The notes below the pieces were generated by a model. The model was not told where the DNA came from, searched no databases, and saw only the letters and a program-made list of their open reading frames with translations. From contig JALVSV010000489.1 in NCBI GenBank assembly GCA_027024125.1, forward strand, positions 927 to 8,594: a stretch of DNA of 7,668 nt, in the 5' to 3' direction. Below, one piece after another: positions 1 through 7,073 of this stretch (the first letter of the stretch is position 1; each line of letters opens with the position of its first letter). Source of the stretch: Methylothermaceae bacterium (GTDB lineage Bacteria; Pseudomonadota; Gammaproteobacteria; Methylococcales; Methylothermaceae). The position numbers and the translations under genes were made by a program.

Positions 1-1
1 C

Positions 2-190
2 AACCTGTTCTTTGCCGGACGCGGTTTTTCGGCGACCGAAATGGCGATGGCATCGGCCCGGGTCATCGGCACCTGTCTTGGAACCGGTTATGCGACGGGG
101 ATGATGGCTGCCGCCCGGGTGAGCCGGGGTGATTGGCGCCACGGTATCGGGGCTGTTCGCCTCAAGCAGGTACATGCGGCGTCATGTTGA
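2..190 (+). CDS. FAD-dependent oxidoreductase, C-terminal fragment (5' end outside window)
   Basis: An open frame enters from the left edge and stops at TGA 188-190, giving the last 62 residues of a protein. The fragment begins NLFFAGRGFSATEMAMASAR and continues VIGTCLGTGYATGM. This matches the C-terminal FAD-contacting segment of the FAD_oxidored family (PF12831), whose members typically read (N)LLVAGRCISATHxAxxSxRVxxTCxxLGQAAGTAA. The substrate cannot be told because the N-terminal GxGxxG dinucleotide fold and most of the protein lie outside. The last 7 nt overlap the start of the ligase gene, so the two are probably translated together and act in one pathway. The family's usual QAAG near the end is replaced by YATG, which may be a subgroup feature. 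Family assignment rests on this short motif only. Confidence 0.7.
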   Translation, partial: NLFFAGRGFSATEMAMASARVIGTCLGTGYATGMMAAARVSRGDWRHGIGAVRLKQVHAASC

Positions 191-1620
191 CCTCGGTCGA
201 ACATATTCTCGCTACTGCGGCAGAGACCTGGCCCGAGCTTCCGGCGATCATCGATGCCCACGGAGCGACCAGCTACAGCGAACTCCATCGCCAGACCCAG
301 GTGCTGAAAAAGAGATTGACCCAGACTGGGCTTGGGAAGGGCATGGGCCTGGGAATCATGGGCCGCAACAGTTGCCATTTTGTGGCTGCCATGATTGCGG
401 GGATGGGTTGTGGCTCCACGGTTTTTCCCCTGTCCCATCAATTGAAGGCGGCGGAGGTCGCACAAATCCTGGATGACACGAGGTTGCACGCGGTCATCGA
501 TGACCTCAGTGGCATTGCACCGGTGGCGGATGAGGGTAAGACCATCCCGTGCGCGGGCCAGCTGTTACGTCTGTCCTGGACCGGTGTGCCACGAAGCCGG
601 CCAGTAACCGATCTGGCGGATGCTGCTTTCGTCCGTTACACCTCAGGTACCACGGGGTGCAGCAAGGGGGTGGTATTGACTCATCGGCGGATTCTGGAGA
701 GGGTCGAGGTCACCCGCCGGACCTTGGGGCTGACGCCGGAGGATGCGGTACTTTGGGTCTTGCCGATGGCGTTTCATTTTCTGGTGACCATCTTGGTCTA
801 CATTCGTAGTGGCGCCGCGATCGTACTGGCCCGGGATTTGCTGGCACACAGTCTGATCGAAGTCGCCAAGCGCCACCGGGCGACGTTGCTGTATGCCTCA
901 CCCATGCCGATCCGGTTGTTGGCGGCGGCCGCTCCAGGATCGCTTTCGGGTTTGAAATACGTCATTTCGACTTCTTCGGCGATTCCACCGGATATTGCCC
1001 GTTCGTTTACCAGGCGTCATGGCGTTCCCGTGGTACAGGCATATGGGTTGATCGAGGCGGGCCTGCCACTCGTCGATCGCCTGTCTGGTGAAGCTGATCC
1101 GGAAACGGTTGGGTACCCTGTGGAAGGGTTCGAGGTCACCCTGTTCGATGAGTGTCTGATGCCGGTGGCGGACCAGCATATTGGACGTCTGGCTGTCCGG
1201 GGACCAGGTTTGTTCGATGCCTATCTGAAACCCTGGCGGCCGGCCGAAGAAGTATTGGCTGACGGATGGTTTCTGACCGGTGATCTGGCGCGTTACGATG
1301 CCGCTGGTCGCCTCGTCATCTGCGGACGCGAAAAACATGTGATCAATGTGGCTGGCAACAAGGTCTTTCCCGAGGAGGTCGAGGCGATCCTGAACGCTCA
1401 TCCGGAGGTCGCTGTTTCCAGGGTCTATGGGAAATCTCATCCCCTGATGGGAGAAATCGTCTGTGCCGAAGTGGTTGCCTCCCGGAAGAGGGTCCTGGAC
1501 CCGGAGGAATTGCTGGATTTCTGCCGGGACAGGTTATCGACCTACAAGGTGCCTCAGCAAATTTGCCAGGTGGCGGAGATTTCCCTGACTCAAAGCGGCA
1601 AGATTCAAAGAGTGCATTGA
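184..1620 (+). CDS. Class I adenylate-forming enzyme (AMP-dependent acyl-CoA synthetase/ligase family)
   Basis: A 478-residue cytoplasmic enzyme expected to activate a carboxylic acid with ATP to an acyl-adenylate and transfer it to CoA or a carrier-protein thiol. Visible motifs, in order: the A3 phosphate loop YTSGTTGCSKG (152-162), A5 YGLIEAG (287-293), A7 DGWFLTGD (360-367), the hinge region CGREKHVIN (380-388) and the A10 catalytic lysine K473 in QSGKIQR. At 478 residues it is slightly short for the family (about 500-560) but has both the large N-terminal and small C-terminal domains. The usual Pro of the A3 loop (xPKG) is Ser160. I chose ATG 184 over the upstream in-frame TTG 133 because it overlaps the preceding stop (ATGTTGA) and begins MLTSVEHILATAAETWP, typical of such ligases; only a weak AAGCAGG lies upstream (164-170), consistent with translational coupling. 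Substrate is unknown; the oxidoreductase partner suggests a lipid or secondary-metabolite pathway (inference). Confidence 0.9.
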   Translation: MLTSVEHILATAAETWPELPAIIDAHGATSYSELHRQTQVLKKRLTQTGLGKGMGLGIMGRNSCHFVAAMIAGMGCGSTVFPLSHQLKAAEVAQILDDTRLHAVIDDLSGIAPVADEGKTIPCAGQLLRLSWTGVPRSRPVTDLADAAFVRYTSGTTGCSKGVVLTHRRILERVEVTRRTLGLTPEDAVLWVLPMAFHFLVTILVYIRSGAAIVLARDLLAHSLIEVAKRHRATLLYASPMPIRLLAAAAPGSLSGLKYVISTSSAIPPDIARSFTRRHGVPVVQAYGLIEAGLPLVDRLSGEADPETVGYPVEGFEVTLFDECLMPVADQHIGRLAVRGPGLFDAYLKPWRPAEEVLADGWFLTGDLARYDAAGRLVICGREKHVINVAGNKVFPEEVEAILNAHPEVAVSRVYGKSHPLMGEIVCAEVVASRKRVLDPEELLDFCRDRLSTYKVPQQICQVAEISLTQSGKIQRVH

Positions 1621-1788
1621 CCTTTCACCGGGTGCTGCTGGCCAGGGTCCCTCCGAACAAATCGTGGCAAGTGATCGCCAACATGCGTGAGAATTCCCAT
1701 GGATGACGGAGCGGGTTCAGAGGCTTGCCTGTGCCAGAATGGCTGGGTTTCCCCCATGAGTAAAAGATCCGTAGTTTTTGACCCAGGC

Positions 1789-2340
1789 CTATGTTCCGGA
1801 GGAAATGTTGGCAGGTTTCAGGTGTTCCGTACGGACACGGAATGTTCCGTGCTTGCGGTCGGAAAGGAAGGCTTCCAGTGTCCTGCGGACGGTCGAGAAA
1901 GCAAGTTCTCCCCAAGGAATCTCATCTTCATGGAACAGAGAGGTTTCCAGACTTTCCAGCCCGGGAGCGAATGTTGGTTGAATCAATCTCGAGCGGAAGA
2001 ATACATGGACCTGGTCGACATGGGGCAGGCTCAGAACGGTGTAGAGATGTAATTCATCCACCGTGGCACAGGCTTCTTCCAGGGTTTCCCGGGTGGCGGC
2101 CTGTTCCAGCGTTTCTCCCAGTTCCATGAACCCTGCGGGCAGGGTCCAAAGTCCCAGGCGTGGTTCGATGGCGCGCCGACATAACAATATCCTGCCTTCC
2201 CATTCAGGAATACAGCCTGCAATGATCTTGGGGTTCTGATAGTGGATGGTGCCGCACTGTTCGCACACATGGCGTTGCCGGTCCTCACCTTCAGGGATTG
2301 CAATGATCAGTGGAGCACCACATTCGCAGCAGTACTTCAT
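1789..2340 (-). CDS. NUDIX hydrolase with N-terminal zinc ribbon (NudC-like)
   Basis: A 183-residue cytoplasmic hydrolase of nucleoside-diphosphate-linked substrates (NADH, ADP-ribose or similar; exact substrate unknown). Residues 1-30 form a zinc ribbon with Cys4, Cys7, Cys26 and Cys29. The NUDIX box spans 70-92 in the pattern G70-x5-E76-x7-R84-E85-xx-E88-E89, with the metal-binding glutamates intact. The usual Gly of REUxEExGU is Cys91 (EEACA), a variant I believe is common in this zinc-ribbon subfamily in gammaproteobacteria. It is much shorter than E. coli NudC (257 aa) and I do not see NudC's SQPWPFPxS motif, so I do not give the nudC symbol. The ATG lies 4 nt after the rsd stop (TAA-ATCA-ATG) with no Shine-Dalgarno, so translation is probably coupled to rsd. 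The stop is TAG at 1791-1789. Confidence 0.92.
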   Translation of the reverse strand: MKYCCECGAPLIIAIPEGEDRQRHVCEQCGTIHYQNPKIIAGCIPEWEGRILLCRRAIEPRLGLWTLPAGFMELGETLEQAATRETLEEACATVDELHLYTVLSLPHVDQVHVFFRSRLIQPTFAPGLESLETSLFHEDEIPWGELAFSTVRRTLEAFLSDRKHGTFRVRTEHLKPANISSGT

Positions 2341-2344
2341 TGAT

Positions 2345-2791
2345 TTATTTGGACATGGAATCGATCAATTGGTCTTCCAATTCGATCCGGGTGGCGAGCG
2401 CCTCTCCCAGTTTAGACAATTCCTGAGTCAGGGCTTCGCGATCGATCAACTGAGATTGCTCGAACTTATCATTGAATTTAAGGGCAACCTCAGTGGCCTT
2501 GGCGATCTGTGGATAAAGTTTTTCTGCTGCCGCAAGCACTTTTTTGCGGCGCTCAGTGCCATCGATGATGCGGCGGTAGATGCCAAAATGCCCAAGAGAG
2601 ATATAGTCGATCATGATCCTGCAGAAATCCTCCAGGATTTGCTCCATGGGGTCGGTGTGTTTGTCAAAAGGCTTGAGTTCGGCAAGTTCCCAATACAGGG
2701 ACCACATCTGGTTACGCTCCTGCAGGAGTTCTTCGACCATGCGGGTCGTCTGGGTGCGGCGCTCGGCACCTAATGCGGCTTTTTCTGTCAT
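2345..2791 (-). CDS. rsd: Rsd/AlgQ family regulator of sigma D (anti-sigma-70 factor)
   Basis: A 148-residue cytoplasmic helical protein of the Rsd_AlgQ family (PF04353; E. coli Rsd is 158 aa). Known members bind the housekeeping sigma-70, freeing core RNA polymerase for alternative sigma factors in stationary phase; the Pseudomonas homologue AlgQ influences alginate regulation. The signature is clear: EDFCRIMIDYISLGHFGIY at about 54-72 aligns with DDFCQSLVDYLSAGHFSIY of E. coli Rsd, and GEALATRIELEDQLI near 129-143 aligns with GEALEARFVLEDKLI. The start ATG gives an N-terminus of the same length as E. coli Rsd (AER at residue 9 against TER). There is no Shine-Dalgarno before it; a TATAAT lies only 11 nt upstream, so the leader may be extremely short. 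It heads a two-gene unit with the NUDIX hydrolase and is divergent from the M48 protease. Confidence 0.92.
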   Translation of the reverse strand: MTEKAALGAERRTQTTRMVEELLQERNQMWSLYWELAELKPFDKHTDPMEQILEDFCRIMIDYISLGHFGIYRRIIDGTERRKKVLAAAEKLYPQIAKATEVALKFNDKFEQSQLIDREALTQELSKLGEALATRIELEDQLIDSMSK

Positions 2792-2798
2792 GACAATC

Positions 2799-2829
2799 TG
2801 TGATTATATGTGATACTTGCAGCATACTT
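2799..2829. repeat. Two nested pairs of short direct repeats in the rsd/M48 divergent promoter region
   Basis: TGTGAT occurs at 2799-2804 and 2809-2814 (10-bp period), and ATACTT at 2813-2818 and 2824-2829 (11-bp period). Spacing of one helical turn is what tandem protein binding on one DNA face would give. The first pair overlaps the putative rsd -10 box. TGTGA resembles a CRP half-site, but the copies are direct rather than inverted, so this is not a standard CRP site. Chance occurrence in a short AT-rich stretch is possible. Confidence 0.35.
2803..2808 (-). promoter_or_regulatory. Putative rsd -10 box (perfect TATAAT on the minus strand)
   Basis: The minus strand reads TATAAT, a perfect sigma-70 -10 consensus, ending 11 nt before the rsd ATG. 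Transcription about 7 nt downstream of it would leave a leader of only some 4-5 nt. No good -35 hexamer is present at 16-18 bp spacing (best is TAAAGT at 17 bp) and there is no TGn extension. It may be an activator-dependent promoter, or a chance match with the true promoter elsewhere. Confidence 0.35.
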
Positions 2830-2874
2830 TATGCCATCTTAAATCTGACGGCAATGTTCGGTTGTTTCAAGCGT

Positions 2875-2878
2875 GGAG
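2875..2878 (+). promoter_or_regulatory. Shine-Dalgarno GGAG that fixes the M48 protease start
   Basis: GGAG lies 6 nt before ATG 2885, an ideal distance. The alternative in-frame starts, GTG 2873 and ATG 2879, overlap or directly abut this site and so cannot use it. This decides the start at 2885. Confidence 0.7.
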
Positions 2879-2884
2879 ATGCCT

Positions 2885-3664
2885 ATGATCGGTAAGTTCT
2901 TTTCCGGGTTGACGATGTTGTTGTTGATTGCCTGTGCAAGTTCTCCTACAGGCAGATCCCAATTACTTATGATGCCTGAAGATCAACTGGCGCAGATGGG
3001 GGTGCAGGCTTTTGAGCAGATAAAACAAAAGGAAACAATTGAAGACGATCCCAGGATAAATAGCTACGTGCAATGTGTGGTCGCCGAATTGACACGGGAT
3101 CTGGGGGGGGATTGGGATGTGGTGGTCTTCCGTTCCGAGCAGGCCAACGCCTTCGCCTTACCCGGAGGCAAGATCGGAGTCTATTCCGGTTTGTTGAGGG
3201 TGGCGAAGAATCAGCATCAGCTGGCTGCAGTGATCGGCCATGAGATCGGGCACGTGCTGGCCCGGCACAGCAACGAGCGCGTTTCCCAGGAAATGGCGAC
3301 CAAGCAGGCCCTGTCGATCCTCCAGGCTATCGCAATTCCCAATTCGGCGACAGGACAACTGGCCATGGCGGCCCTGGGGCTTGGCGCTCAATACGGTGTC
3401 TTGATGCCTTTCAGCAGGATTCAGGAATCGGAAGCAGACGTGATCGGTCTGGAATTGATGGCCAAAGCGGGCTTCGACCCTCGTGAGGCGGTTGCATTAT
3501 GGCACAACATGGCCCAAGCCGGTGGTGCCAGCCCCCCGGAGTGGCTTTCCACTCACCCGTCGCACGCCAGCAGGATCCAGGAATTGGAGGCTCATATGCC
3601 CCAGGCCTTGTCCTTGTATGAAGCCGCCAGGGCCAAGGGCAGAAACCCCCATTGCACGCTTTGA
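2885..3664 (+). CDS. M48 family metalloprotease, predicted outer-membrane lipoprotein
   Basis: A 259-residue zinc metalloprotease expected to be lipid-anchored and face the periplasm, where M48 relatives (BepA, LoiP) degrade or help assemble envelope proteins. The N-terminus MIGKFFSG plus a hydrophobic stretch ends in the lipobox LIAC, making Cys17 the lipidated residue; Ala at +2 fits outer-membrane sorting by Lol rules. The catalytic motif is H119-E-I-G-H123, and the third zinc ligand is Glu181 in QESEAD (ExxxD with Asp185). NAFALPGGKIGVYSGLL before HEIGH and the STHPSHASRI segment near the C-terminus are also typical of the family. No TPR domain follows, unlike BepA, so size and layout are closer to LoiP or the Oma1-like single-domain proteins. 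The channel gene starts 11 nt downstream, indicating one operon. A run of eight G at 3103-3110 lies inside the frame. Confidence 0.92.
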   Translation: MIGKFFSGLTMLLLIACASSPTGRSQLLMMPEDQLAQMGVQAFEQIKQKETIEDDPRINSYVQCVVAELTRDLGGDWDVVVFRSEQANAFALPGGKIGVYSGLLRVAKNQHQLAAVIGHEIGHVLARHSNERVSQEMATKQALSILQAIAIPNSATGQLAMAALGLGAQYGVLMPFSRIQESEADVIGLELMAKAGFDPREAVALWHNMAQAGGASPPEWLSTHPSHASRIQELEAHMPQALSLYEAARAKGRNPHCTL

Positions 3665-3675
3665 CTGAGCTAGCT

Positions 3676-6600
3676 ATGAGAATTCTTTGTTTTGGTTTGA
3701 TCTTATGGACGGTTGTGTCCATTGTGGCGCATGCAGCGCACAAATCTTCAGAGTCTCACATCACACTCGAGCAGATCGAAACCGAACGCCAACGTATCGA
3801 AACGGCCCAGATTACTGATGAAGAGAAACGCCAGCAAGCATTGTCGATGCTTGAAGAGGCTCGCGTATGGCTGCAGGAAGCGGACAAGTGGCGGCAGGAG
3901 AAAAACCATCTGGAGGAGTTGTTAACAAGTAAAAAAAGACCGGTGAGGGAGTCACTGCCCCATCTGTCACCATTCAAGCTGAAACGGTGGAAAAAAGAAC
4001 GGCTGGAAAAAGAGCTGGCAGTACGTAAAACCCGTCTTCAGGAGGTTCGTGATGAATTCGATCGGCAAGAGAAATTATTGACGGAATTGATCACGGCGGC
4101 GAAGACCGGTGGGGGGGAGATTGCCAAGGCTCGCCAGAGGTTGGAAGAGACACGTAAAGCCCTTGCCAGTATTCAATCCGATGACCCTCTGCTTGGCCAT
4201 GAGCAGCGTTTAAGGCTCCAGGCTCGTGAACATTTGTTAGAGGAGCAACTCGACTTTTTGACTTTGCGGCAAAATAACATCGAGCCTTTGGTGGCGGAGG
4301 TACAGAAAAGGAGGGATCAGTTAGCCCAGCAGCTAGAGTCCCTGCATGCTGATATCAAGCATATCCAGGATCTCATCCAGGTTAAGCAGGATGTCGGAGT
4401 CCATAAGGAAGAGACAGGGGTGGAGAAGTACCTGCCCCCAGTTTTGCGGCCACTCCAAAATGAAATCGACCAATTGGCAGAAGAACATGAAGAAGTGCTT
4501 AACTTATCATTGGAAACCGACCGTAGTTTGTCTGCTGCCAAGCGCCAACTCAATGATTTGAAGAGCGATTTCAATCACGTACGCCATATCGTTAAAGCCG
4601 TGGGTAACGAAGAGGCGGTTGCCAGCCTGCTGCTTGGCCGCCTGGCTGATCTGCCCTCGATTCAGGATCTCCATACTCAGATCGTTGTCGTTGAAAAGCG
4701 CTTGAATCAAGCGGAAATTCGCCAGTTATATGTTGAAGAGTGGCTGCGGGAAAACCGTGATTTCACATCGTGGAGTCAAACATTTCTGGAAGAGGTGGAG
4801 GAGGGCGAGAAGGACAGCCTGAGGAAGAATATGCGATTATTCTGGGAGGATTTGCGTGCGAGCAAACAAGCCTTGTTGCAGACGTATACCAGCTACATCA
4901 GCAAGCTGTCGGAATTGGAGGCCACCTTGCGGCGACTTCAGGACGTGGTTGGCGATTATCGCTCGTTCCTTGAGAAACAACTGATCTGGATACCCACAAC
5001 CACACCCATTGCCTTGAAGACTCCAGGACTGCTGATCGAGGCTGTGCAATGGCTGATCTCTCCACAGATGTGGATCAATGGCTTCGATGATTGCCGCAAG
5101 GTGGTGCGCTATCGTCCCGGGACGTTTGCCGTCTGGGTGCTCGCCCTTGGCGTATTGGTGGGTCTGCGGCGTCGCTGCCGGATCTGGCTGAAAGAGGCAG
5201 CCGAGGCTACTCGCAGGGTTCGGACCGATTCTTTTGCAGCCACAGTTTTGGCTTTGTTTTCCACGGTGATTCTGGCCTCCCCCCTGGCTGTGTTTTTGCT
5301 TGGCGCCGGCTGGATGCTGGTCAGCCATAAAGGACTCCAGGAAGATACGATCGCGATTGGGCAGGGGTTGATTAGCACCGGACAGCTCGAATGGTTGCTG
5401 TCATGGCTGGTGCAAATGACTCGTAAGGATGGGCTGGCTTATCTTCATCTGCGCTGGAGTGAACCGCTTTGCCGTCAGGTCCATTCCCAGGCCAAATGGA
5501 TCCGCCCATTGGCCGTTCCATTGGCATTTCTTGTCCAAGTGAGCGCGGAACGAATGGAAGAGTCGATGCTGCTTGCCTTGGGGAGATTGTCTTTTAATCT
5601 ACTGATGGTGGTCTTGATCGTTGTCATCTATCGGATTTGGCGCCGCAAGGGACCCCTGATGCGTTCGTTGGCGAATCTTCCCTATGAGTCTGCATGGATA
5701 AGATTTCATTACCTGTGGTTCCCCTTGTTGCTGGCAGTCCCGATGGGACTGATCATGGCAACATTGCTGGGCTATTTCTATATGGCCTTGCTGCTCATAA
5801 ATTACCTGTTTGATACGTTAATTTTCATTATTGCCCTTTTGCTGGTCAGAGATTTGTTGATGCGGTGGCTTTCAGTAGTGAAGAGGCGGGTTCGTTTTGA
5901 GGAGATCGTACGCAGACATCAGGAGGCTGCTACCGGGGAAGACAAATCATCCGAGGAACTTCCCTCTTTGCACGAAGCCGATGAGCTCGATTACAGTCAG
6001 TTGAGCGATCAGGTGCGACAGTTGGTCCAAACCGGTTTCCTTGTCTCGATATTTTTTGGGCTCTGGTTCATTTGGAAGGATCTGATCCCTGCCTTCAATA
6101 TTTTTGGCAATATTCAATTGCCTTTGACCACCACCCGGATGGAAGAGGGGATCATCCGGGAAGTGCCTCTGACTCTGGGTGATGTGTTGACCGGGCTGTT
6201 GCTGGCTGGGCTGACATTGCTGGCGGCTCGAAAATTACCCGCCCTGCTTGAATTGACCGTATTGCAATATTTGCCTTTGACACACCCGTCACGCTATGCC
6301 ATCAGCACCCTGACTCAGTATTTGGTGGTGATGATCGGTATCATTCTGACGTTCAAAGCCTTGGGGCTGCGCTGGTCGAGTATCCAGTGGCTTGTGGCTG
6401 CCTTGTCTGTGGGTTTGGGTTTCGGCCTGCAGGAAGTGGTGGCGAATTTCGTCAGCGGGGTGATCCTGTTGTTCGAGCAGCCCATCCGTGTGGGAGACGT
6501 GGTGACAGTCGACAACGTCACAGGTACCGTGGCAAAGATACGTATACGTGCCACCACCATTGTCAATTGGGACCGCCAGGAATTGGTAATCCCCAACAAG

Positions 6601-6987
6601 AATTTCATCACAGGCCAGCTGATCAATTGGACCCTGTCTGATACGATCACGCGCATCATCATCACTGTGGGTATTGCCTATGGTAGTGATGTGGAAAAAG
6701 CCATGGAATTGATGAAAGAGGCCGCGCAAGAGAATCCCAAGGTATTGAAGGAGCCAGCGCCACTGGTGACTTTCGAGGAGTTTGGAGACAATGCCCTGAC
6801 GATGTTGTTGCGGGCCTATCTGGGAAGTGTGGATATCCGTTTGAGTACCACGACGGAACTCCACAAGGCCATCAATGAAAAATTTGCACGGGCAGGAATC
6901 GTCATTGCCTATCCTCAGCGCGATATCCACCTGGACAACGCCAGGCCGCTGGAGATCGTGTTGCGCCAGGATCCTGACCATCATTGA
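3676..6987 (+). CDS. Large mechanosensitive channel, MscK/MscM (KefA/YjeP) type
   Basis: A 1103-residue inner-membrane channel that should open under membrane tension to release solutes on hypo-osmotic shock. An apparent signal peptide (residues 1-20, AHA before Ala21) is followed by a long, charged, coiled-coil periplasmic region to about 475, as in the MscS porin domain. Membrane segments then follow near 484-498, 520-544, 638-656, 679-735 (two or three helices), 788-804, 838-855, 880-897 and the pore helix about 905-933, with SVGLGFGLQEVVANF around 911-925. The MscS beta domain begins at PIRVGDVV (936) and contains RATTI, IPNKNFITGQ and LINWTLSD; the C-terminal alpha/beta domain runs to the end. 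Length matches E. coli MscK (1120) and MscM (1107), and VGIAYGSDVEKAM is closer to MscM, but I do not assign a symbol. I prefer ATG 3676 over the in-frame TTG 3652 (inside the protease gene) because it starts directly on a signal peptide; the Shine-Dalgarno is weak, suggesting coupling. Confidence 0.95.
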   Translation: MRILCFGLILWTVVSIVAHAAHKSSESHITLEQIETERQRIETAQITDEEKRQQALSMLEEARVWLQEADKWRQEKNHLEELLTSKKRPVRESLPHLSPFKLKRWKKERLEKELAVRKTRLQEVRDEFDRQEKLLTELITAAKTGGGEIAKARQRLEETRKALASIQSDDPLLGHEQRLRLQAREHLLEEQLDFLTLRQNNIEPLVAEVQKRRDQLAQQLESLHADIKHIQDLIQVKQDVGVHKEETGVEKYLPPVLRPLQNEIDQLAEEHEEVLNLSLETDRSLSAAKRQLNDLKSDFNHVRHIVKAVGNEEAVASLLLGRLADLPSIQDLHTQIVVVEKRLNQAEIRQLYVEEWLRENRDFTSWSQTFLEEVEEGEKDSLRKNMRLFWEDLRASKQALLQTYTSYISKLSELEATLRRLQDVVGDYRSFLEKQLIWIPTTTPIALKTPGLLIEAVQWLISPQMWINGFDDCRKVVRYRPGTFAVWVLALGVLVGLRRRCRIWLKEAAEATRRVRTDSFAATVLALFSTVILASPLAVFLLGAGWMLVSHKGLQEDTIAIGQGLISTGQLEWLLSWLVQMTRKDGLAYLHLRWSEPLCRQVHSQAKWIRPLAVPLAFLVQVSAERMEESMLLALGRLSFNLLMVVLIVVIYRIWRRKGPLMRSLANLPYESAWIRFHYLWFPLLLAVPMGLIMATLLGYFYMALLLINYLFDTLIFIIALLLVRDLLMRWLSVVKRRVRFEEIVRRHQEAATGEDKSSEELPSLHEADELDYSQLSDQVRQLVQTGFLVSIFFGLWFIWKDLIPAFNIFGNIQLPLTTTRMEEGIIREVPLTLGDVLTGLLLAGLTLLAARKLPALLELTVLQYLPLTHPSRYAISTLTQYLVVMIGIILTFKALGLRWSSIQWLVAALSVGLGFGLQEVVANFVSGVILLFEQPIRVGDVVTVDNVTGTVAKIRIRATTIVNWDRQELVIPNKNFITGQLINWTLSDTITRIIITVGIAYGSDVEKAMELMKEAAQENPKVLKEPAPLVTFEEFGDNALTMLLRAYLGSVDIRLSTTTELHKAINEKFARAGIVIAYPQRDIHLDNARPLEIVLRQDPDHH

Positions 6988-7073
6988 TGCAATCACGGGC
7001 GGGTTTCACCCCTCTGAGGCTGGGTTCGCACCCATGTTGGTAGGGACAGGAGAGAAGATCGGCGTCTGTGGTG

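Noticed and set aside
898..1440. Minus-strand open frame of 180 codons opposite the ligase gene
   Set aside because: It lies opposite conserved ligase motifs A5 to A8, and its translation resembles no family I know.
1621..1788. Search for a terminator or small gene in the convergent gap
   Set aside because: Only a 4-bp stem (TGGG 1744-1747 with CCCA 1753-1756) and a loose run of five T (1774-1778) are visible, too weak to call a terminator. No supported small coding region was found.
1687..2052. Plus-strand open frame starting in the ligase/NUDIX gap
   Set aside because: Most of it is antisense to the NUDIX coding sequence, it has no Shine-Dalgarno and the product is unrecognisable.
2246..2773. 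Plus-strand open frame of 175 codons across rsd and the start of the NUDIX gene
   Set aside because: It is antisense to two clearly conserved proteins and has no recognisable domain or ribosome binding site; treated as a shadow.
2799..2814. CRP-like site (two TGTGA copies)
   Set aside because: The copies are direct repeats 10 bp apart, not the inverted TGTGA-N6-TCACA arrangement, so a standard CRP operator is not supported.
6289..6996. Minus-strand open frame of 235 codons opposite the channel's C-terminal domain
   Set aside because: It is fully antisense to highly conserved MscS-domain coding sequence. Its translation is rich in His/Gln with no recognisable domain, as expected for a shadow frame.
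7001..7034. Small stem-loops GGGT/ACCC and TGGGT/ACCCA just after the channel stop
   Set aside because: Stems are only 4-5 bp with no T-tract, and similar ones arise by chance in GC-rich DNA.
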